Under the pieces are notes generated by a model. That model saw nothing but the letters and a program-made list of their open reading frames with translations. It did no database searches and was not told the origin of the DNA. Shown piece after piece: positions 4,763 to 8,186 of a DNA stretch of 8,186 nucleotides (position 1 is its first letter; every line of letters starts with the position of its first letter). Source of the DNA: DATLEX01 sp035525045 (GTDB lineage: Bacteria; Acidobacteriota; Thermoanaerobaculia; Gp7-AA8); contig DATLEX010000274.1 in the NCBI GenBank assembly GCA_035525045.1, positions 1 through 8,186 on the forward strand, in the 5' to 3' direction. The position numbers were made by a program, and so were the translations under genes.

Positions 4763-7009
4763 TCAGAATGTGAGGCGATACGAGAGCGAGAAGTCGCGTC
4801 CCGGCAGCGGCGCGATTTCCTTGAGGGGCGAGATGTGGCTCCTGGCCAGCACGTCGGTCAGGTTCGTCCCCCGCAGCATCACGTCGTGAATGGTGTTGCC
4901 GGCGAAGAAACGGTAGCCGAGCATCGCGTTCACCAGCGTGTAGCCGTCCGTCGGCTCCTCGCGGTCCGCCACCCGGTTCTGCCGCCGGTATCGCTGCGCC
5001 TCGGCCAGGCCCGAGAACGGACCCGCTTCATACCGCAGGCCGGCCCGGAACCGCATCGGCGGAATCCGCGGCAGGTTGCCGCCGCCGGAGAGCGTGGCCC
5101 GGACGAAATCGGCTCCCGCCTCCAGCTCGACGTGCTGGCGGTCGCGATGCCACAGCTCGATGTGCGTGTCGAGCTCCATGCCGCGGAACCGCGCGTCGGC
5201 CTGGATGAAACGGAAGACCGGCAGGTCGTCCTCCTCCTCCCCCGTCGGCGTCTCGAAGATGTAGCCGCTGAACTCGTTGTTGAAGAAGTTGATCTGCCCG
5301 TTCATCCGCCCAGCCGTTTTCCGCAGCGAGACGTCGATGCCGAGACTCCTCTCCTCGTCCAGGTTGGGGTCCCCGATCTCGAACTGCCGCGTGGCCGCGT
5401 GAGGACCGTTCGCGTAGAGCTCGGTGGCCGTCGGCAGGCGCACGGCGCGCGCGATCGACACCGCGATGTTGTACTGCGGCGCCGGCCGGAAGATCGCCCC
5501 GATCGAGCCGGAGAGTCCGGCGAAGGAGCGGTCCGGAAGGTCTTCCGCCGTCGTGGAGACGTCCTGGTGCTCGTAACGGGCGCCGAACTGGAAGTCGACG
5601 CTCCCCACCGTCATCTCCTCGAAGGCGAAGACGGCCTGGGCCACGGTCTCGTTCGGCGGAACGAAGGCCTCCTCCCCTACGGCCTCGAATTCGTTCCGCA
5701 GCAGCTGCACGCCGAACGCGCCGCGCAGCGGGCCGATGGGACGGTGAGACGCCTCGATCCGTCCTTCCAGGCCGTTGCTGAGAAAGAGTGTCCCGACCTC
5801 GGTCCCTTCCAGCTCGCGGTGCTCGTAGTCGTTGTGGCCGACGCGCAGGCGGACGTTGCGGAAGAAACCGTCGAGGCTCGTCAACGCCCCCTTCAGATCG
5901 ATCCGCCGCTGCCGGAGATCGATTCGGACGCCCTCCTCCTCTTCTTCTTCCTCTTCGTCGTCCTCGCCCTCGTCATGATGATGATGTCCGGGGACGCCGT
6001 AGTCGGTCTTGAACTGACTGACGGCCAGACCGAAGAAGCCCCGCTCGCCGATCCACGACCCGCCGAGGCTCCCCGACTGCGTCGAGAGGGCGGAGTTCTC
6101 GAGCGCCGTCCGCCCGACGTCCTCGTCGTGCTCGTCGGCCGGGCCGGGGATCTGGTAGTCGCCGGTCCGGCGTCGGAGGAACCCGGCGTGCCAGGCGAAC
6201 TGCCCCTGGCCGCCGGTCAGATTGAACGAACCGGTCCGCTCGTCGGCGACCGAGCCGAGGCGGAGATCGACATTCCCGGTGACGGCCTGCGCCGGGACCC
6301 GCGACGGGATGCGCTCATCGATCACGTTCACCACCCCCCCCACGGCGTTGCTGCCGTAGAGGAGCGTGGCCGGCCCTCGCACGATCTCGATCTGCTCGGC
6401 GTTGGCAGGATCGACGCTCACGGCGTGGTCGGGGCTGACGTTCGAGACGTCGCCCGTCCCCACCCCCTCCTGCAGAATGCGAATGCGGTCGGCTCCCAGG
6501 CCGCGGATCACCGGCCGGCTCGAGCCGGGGCCGAAGTACGTGGCGTCGACGCCGGGCTCCTGCTTCAGCGTCTCGCCGAGAGTCGGCTGCAGCCGGCGGG
6601 CGATCTCTTCCTGCCCCAGCACGTTCACGGGCTGGTACACCTCGGAGGCGACGCGGGTGTCGGGGCTGGCCGTGACCACGATCTGCTCGGCGTGCACGGC
6701 ACGATCGACCACGATCTCCAACGTCCGCGTCTCGCCGGCACCCACTTCGATGTCACCGGTGGCCGATCCCTCCCGCGGGCTCTCCGCCCGGACGTGATAG
6801 TGGCCTGGGCGGAGATTGGTGAAGGCGAAGGTGCCGTCGTCCCCGACTCGGACCGAGCGCCGGAGCTCGACCAGCGTCACCGTGGCGTCGGTAACGACCA
6901 CGGCCTGCGAGTTGTAAACGGTCCCGGTGATGCTGCCGGTGCTCTGCGCAAAGGCGGCGGTGGTGAGAAAAAGAAGAATGACGAGCGCGAGCGCTCTGTG
7001 ACGAACCAT
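4763..7009 (-). CDS. ZnuD-like TonB-dependent outer-membrane receptor, probable zinc uptake (748 aa)
   Basis: The start is the ATG at 7007-7009. It is preceded by a strong AGGAGG five bases upstream and begins a clear signal peptide (MVRHRALALVILLFLTTAAFA, cut before Gln22). Residues 24-105 form a carboxypeptidase-regulatory-like beta-sandwich (GSITGTVYNSQ, GTFAFTNLRPGHYHV). A TonB-box-like EQIVVTA is at 108-114. The plug (about 117-235) has PVIRGLGADRIRILQEG and RGPATLLYGSNAVGGVVNVI. The rest is a beta-barrel ending in the terminal Phe typical of BAM substrates. Barrel landmarks resemble Neisseria ZnuD as I recall it: DYGVP, then a His-rich loop; RIDLRQRR; RLPTATELYANGPHAATRQFE; and PLPGRDFSLSYRLTF at the end. 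Residues 342-345 are HHHH followed by 14 acidic/Gly residues. The metal is inferred, not shown. It is probably co-transcribed with the small exported protein 44 nt upstream. Confidence 0.9.
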   Translation of the reverse strand: MVRHRALALVILLFLTTAAFAQSTGSITGTVYNSQAVVVTDATVTLVELRRSVRVGDDGTFAFTNLRPGHYHVRAESPREGSATGDIEVGAGETRTLEIVVDRAVHAEQIVVTASPDTRVASEVYQPVNVLGQEEIARRLQPTLGETLKQEPGVDATYFGPGSSRPVIRGLGADRIRILQEGVGTGDVSNVSPDHAVSVDPANAEQIEIVRGPATLLYGSNAVGGVVNVIDERIPSRVPAQAVTGNVDLRLGSVADERTGSFNLTGGQGQFAWHAGFLRRRTGDYQIPGPADEHDEDVGRTALENSALSTQSGSLGGSWIGERGFFGLAVSQFKTDYGVPGHHHHDEGEDDEEEEEEEEGVRIDLRQRRIDLKGALTSLDGFFRNVRLRVGHNDYEHRELEGTEVGTLFLSNGLEGRIEASHRPIGPLRGAFGVQLLRNEFEAVGEEAFVPPNETVAQAVFAFEEMTVGSVDFQFGARYEHQDVSTTAEDLPDRSFAGLSGSIGAIFRPAPQYNIAVSIARAVRLPTATELYANGPHAATRQFEIGDPNLDEERSLGIDVSLRKTAGRMNGQINFFNNEFSGYIFETPTGEEEDDLPVFRFIQADARFRGMELDTHIELWHRDRQHVELEAGADFVRATLSGGGNLPRIPPMRFRAGLRYEAGPFSGLAEAQRYRRQNRVADREEPTDGYTLVNAMLGYRFFAGNTIHDVMLRGTNLTDVLARSHISPLKEIAPLPGRDFSLSYRLTF

Positions 7010-7014
7010 GGAAT

Positions 7015-7020
7015 CCTCCT
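7015..7020 (-). promoter_or_regulatory. Shine-Dalgarno fixing the receptor start
   Basis: AGGAGG on the minus strand, five bases before the ATG at 7007-7009. It decides between this start and an upstream in-frame candidate that would add 67 Arg-rich residues before the signal peptide. Confidence 0.8.
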
Positions 7021-7053
7021 CGAAGTTCAGGCTGATGTCCGCGCGGTGCGAGA

Positions 7054-7296
7054 TCAGCCCACAGGAGGAGCGCGCGAGGGCCGGACGCGGATCTCCGGCG
7101 CCTCGACCGCATGCTCGACGCCGGTTTCGGCCGGGGCGGCGAGCAGCGGCAGAACGAACGAGTCGGCCCGGTCGAGAGCGCCGGTCGCGGTCTGGTGAAT
7201 GCAGGGACACTCCTTCAGCAGGGGGTGCGCAAAGGGGTGTGCCGCGAGCGCAAGGAGGATCGCGATGGCGAGCGCGGTACGGAGCCGGGCCGTCAT
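7054..7296 (-). CDS. Small exported Cys/His protein upstream of the metal receptor (80 aa)
   Basis: An 80-aa protein with a clean export signal: MTARLRTALAIAILLALA, likely cut near Ala18/Ala19. The short mature part starts AHPFAHPLLKECPCIHQ and has Cys30, Cys32, His20, His24 and His34 close together, a plausible metal- or heme-binding cluster. FVLPLLA (47-53) is mildly hydrophobic; the tail is Pro/Arg-rich. I do not recognise a named family. It resembles DUF2946-like short Cys/His periplasmic proteins in layout only. It ends 44 nt before the ZnuD-like receptor start on the same strand, so the two probably form an operon and may share a role in metal handling. A perfect TATAAT sits 10 nt before the ATG, so the mRNA is nearly leaderless; no Shine-Dalgarno is seen. 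Confidence 0.68.
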   Translation of the reverse strand: MTARLRTALAIAILLALAAHPFAHPLLKECPCIHQTATGALDRADSFVLPLLAAPAETGVEHAVEAPEIRVRPSRAPPVG

Positions 7297-7306
7297 GGCG
7301 GCGGGT

Positions 7307-7336
7307 ATTATACGCCTCTCTCCAGACGCGCGTTAG
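7307..7336 (-). promoter_or_regulatory. Promoter of the small protein / receptor unit
   Basis: A perfect -10 TATAAT on the minus strand (7312 down to 7307) stands out in GC-rich DNA. The -35 is weak: CTAACG at 7336-7331 with an 18-nt spacer. The -10 ends 10 nt before the ATG at 7294-7296, so the leader would be only about 3-5 nt. GCGTAT-A-ATACCC around the -10 is an imperfect inverted repeat that could be an operator; this is speculative. Confidence 0.55.
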
Positions 7337-7365
7337 ACTCTCCGCCGCTATGGCGATGGCGGAGG

Positions 7366-7860
7366 GTGTTCAGCCGGCTCGACCGGCCCGTCGATCCCGA
7401 ATCGGACCACATCCTCGGCCCTCCGGCTGCCGCGATCACCCTTCTCAAGTACGGCAGCTACGCCTGTCCCTACTGCCGTGCCGCCAACGAGGGCATCTCC
7501 GCCGTGCCGCTGATCGCGGCCATCGCCGCCGGCCTGCTGATCGGCAAGCCGCTCGGACTGCTCTCCGCTTCCGCGGTGGCGGTGCGGCTCGGGCTGGCCT
7601 CGAAGCCGGAGGCCTACTCGTGGCGCCATCTGGCGGGCGCCGGCGCACTGGCGGGGATCGGCTTCACCATGTCGCTGTTCATCGCCGGTCAGTCGTTCGC
7701 CGATCCGTCCGACCTCGCCGCGGCGAAGGTCGCCGTCTTCGCCGCCTCGTTCCTCTCCGCCCTCGCCGGAGTGCTCATCCTGGCCAGGGGCGGGGGGGGA
7801 AGCGGGAAGCTGGAAGCCGAGGCTGACGACGGTAGGCACGCCGCGACGGTTAACGGTTAA
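7366..7860 (+). pseudogene. Thioredoxin-like/NhaA fusion with the middle deleted (164 codons, still open)
   Basis: Residues 1-46 from a GTG at 7366 read VFSRLDRPVDPESDHILGPP, then ITLLKYGSYACPYCRAANE. This is the start of a DsbA-like thioredoxin domain with its CPYC redox site (34-37). At about residue 47 (nt 7504-7508) the sequence changes, without loss of frame, to the last third of a Na+/H+ antiporter NhaA: GLLIGKPLGLL (56-66), SWRHLAGAGALAGIGFTMSL (85-104) and further membrane helices. NhaA proteins fused to a thioredoxin-like domain exist as I recall. An intact one would be about 600 aa, so roughly 430 residues are missing, including the NhaA Asp163/Asp164-type transport core. The start is uncertain: two ATGs at 7350 and 7356 are in another frame and GGAGG directly abuts the GTG. 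The C-terminal tail (GGGGSGKLEAEADDGRHAATVNG) is read from an intergenic repeat. Confidence 0.75.
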
Positions 7861-7882
7861 CTGCTAGCCGCTTCCCGCTTCC
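7798..7882. terminator. Inverted repeat between convergent genes
   Basis: GGAAGCGGGAAGC (7798-7810) is the exact reverse complement of GCTTCCCGCTTCC (7870-7882); one more G-C pair extends it outward. The arms enclose about 59 nt, including a tandem CGGTTAA repeat. The left arm is inside the NhaA-remnant frame. The right arm ends one base before the stop of the minus-strand S9 peptidase. It may act as a bidirectional mRNA 3' end, but the long loop and lack of a T-run make intrinsic termination doubtful. Confidence 0.5.
7847..7861. repeat. Tandem 7-nt repeat (CGGTTAA x2)
   Basis: CGGTTAACGGTTAAC at 7847-7861 is two tandem copies of a 7-mer, each containing the palindrome GTTAAC. It provides the TAA stop of the NhaA-remnant frame (7858-7860). 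It lies in the loop of the 7798-7882 inverted repeat. Confidence 0.6.
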
Positions 7883-8186
7883 CTAATGCTCCGGCTTCGC
7901 CTCCGGGTCGGCTTCCGGGACCTCTTCCTCCCCGCCGGGGGCTTTCAGCTCGAGGTCGGGAGGCGGCGGCGAGCCGCCGGGGCCCTTCAAGTAGTGGTCG
8001 AACCACTGCAGCATGCGGACGTTGTAGTCGAGCCGCGCCAGCGAGCGCCGGTTCCCGTGCCCTTCCTTCGGGTAGAAGACGAGGCGGACCGGGACGTTGC
8101 CGAGAATCTTCAGGTAGCGGTAGAGCATGAGCGACTGGCTCGGGTGGACGCGTGGGTCATCCTCTCCGTGAAAGATCAGAAGCGGC
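7883..8186 (-). CDS. S9-family (prolyl-oligopeptidase-type) peptidase, C-terminal part
   Basis: Only the last 100 residues are in the window; the gene begins beyond position 8186. The frame reads PLLIFHGEDDPRVHPSQS, then LYRYLKILGNVPVRLVFYP, KEGHGNRRSLARLDYN and QWFDHYLKGPGG. This is the C-terminal half of the alpha/beta-hydrolase catalytic domain of S9 serine peptidases: the acid residue lies in HGEDDPRVH and the catalytic His in EGHGNRR. The nucleophile Ser and the beta-propeller would lie upstream, outside the window. After the domain comes a Pro/Glu-rich tail of about 30 residues (PPPPDLELKAPGGEEEV...), probably flexible. Such enzymes cleave oligopeptides and are often exported in this kind of organism. 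The TAG stop at 7883-7885 abuts the inverted repeat. Confidence 0.92.
   Translation of the reverse strand, partial: PLLIFHGEDDPRVHPSQSLMLYRYLKILGNVPVRLVFYPKEGHGNRRSLARLDYNVRMLQWFDHYLKGPGGSPPPPDLELKAPGGEEEVPEADPEAKPEH

Noticed and set aside
5938..5990. Simple-sequence (microsatellite) tract as a separate non-coding repeat
   Set aside because: The CTC/TTC/ATG triplets are in frame and encode the acidic/His loop of the receptor, so they are described there.
4835..7198. A 787-codon plus-strand open frame opposite the receptor gene
   Set aside because: It is antisense to a clear TonB-receptor gene, has Arg/Glu/Val/Asp-rich shadow composition, no family motifs and no ribosome-binding site. It is an effect of GC-rich codon bias.
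7010..7210. 67-residue N-terminal extension of the receptor
   Set aside because: It would bury the signal peptide, overlap the small upstream gene, and ignore the perfect AGGAGG before the ATG at 7007-7009.
1..8186. tRNA, rRNA, riboswitch, transposase or toxin-antitoxin system
   Set aside because: I looked for cloverleaf arms, conserved rRNA blocks, DDE/IS motifs and paired small toxin/antitoxin frames. None is supported; the HTH gene has no toxin partner.

Overview
The window comes from a high-GC Gram-negative bacterium. The outer-membrane TonB-dependent receptor with an N-terminal carboxypeptidase-regulatory-like domain, the S9 prolyl-oligopeptidase-type peptidase and the GC-rich REP-like intergenic repeats would suit an Acidobacteriota-like or neighbouring soil lineage. 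This placement is inference; no rRNA or marker gene here is decisive.

Left part (1-3011): a head-to-head pair of REP-like palindromes (1-110) is followed by three intact genes on the minus strand, read right to left: glucokinase (2085-3011), the YchF/OLA1-type P-loop ATPase (928-2022) and a serine alpha/beta hydrolase (123-920). The 7-nt gap between ychF and the hydrolase suggests co-transcription.

Middle (3012-4262): a zone of gene decay. On the plus strand lies a wreck of an erythromycin-esterase-family gene (3190-3527). It has a large internal deletion, an in-frame TGG-to-TGA-type stop and a second deletion with a frame change. Converging on it from the right is a broken minus-strand COG1926-type phosphoribosyltransferase gene (3535-3959), frameshifted in a G5 run and cut off directly after its PRPP-binding motif. 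A small XRE-type helix-turn-helix gene (3949-4176) overlaps its start. A fragment of the same REP-like repeat sits at the broken 5' edge of the esterase remnant.

Right-middle (4263-4679): a single-domain CheY-like response regulator on the plus strand, with a good sigma-70-like promoter in the 86-bp divergent spacer. A 13-bp GC hairpin separates it from the convergent receptor gene.

Right part (4763-7312): a two-gene minus-strand unit. A small exported Cys/His protein (7054-7296) has a perfect TATAAT so close that its mRNA would be nearly leaderless. It is followed by a ZnuD-like TonB-dependent receptor (4763-7009) with a strong Shine-Dalgarno sequence and a His4/acidic loop, which suggests zinc (or similar metal) uptake.

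Far right: an open but internally deleted remnant of a thioredoxin-like/NhaA fusion (plus, 7366-7860) runs into an intergenic inverted repeat (7798-7882). Beyond it is the C-terminal end of an S9-family peptidase (minus, cut by the window edge).

The most notable points are the three decayed accessory genes within 4.7 kb (the fusion remnant with both ends kept and the middle lost), and the putative zinc-uptake unit with its small secreted partner. I did not find a convincing new defence or mobile system.
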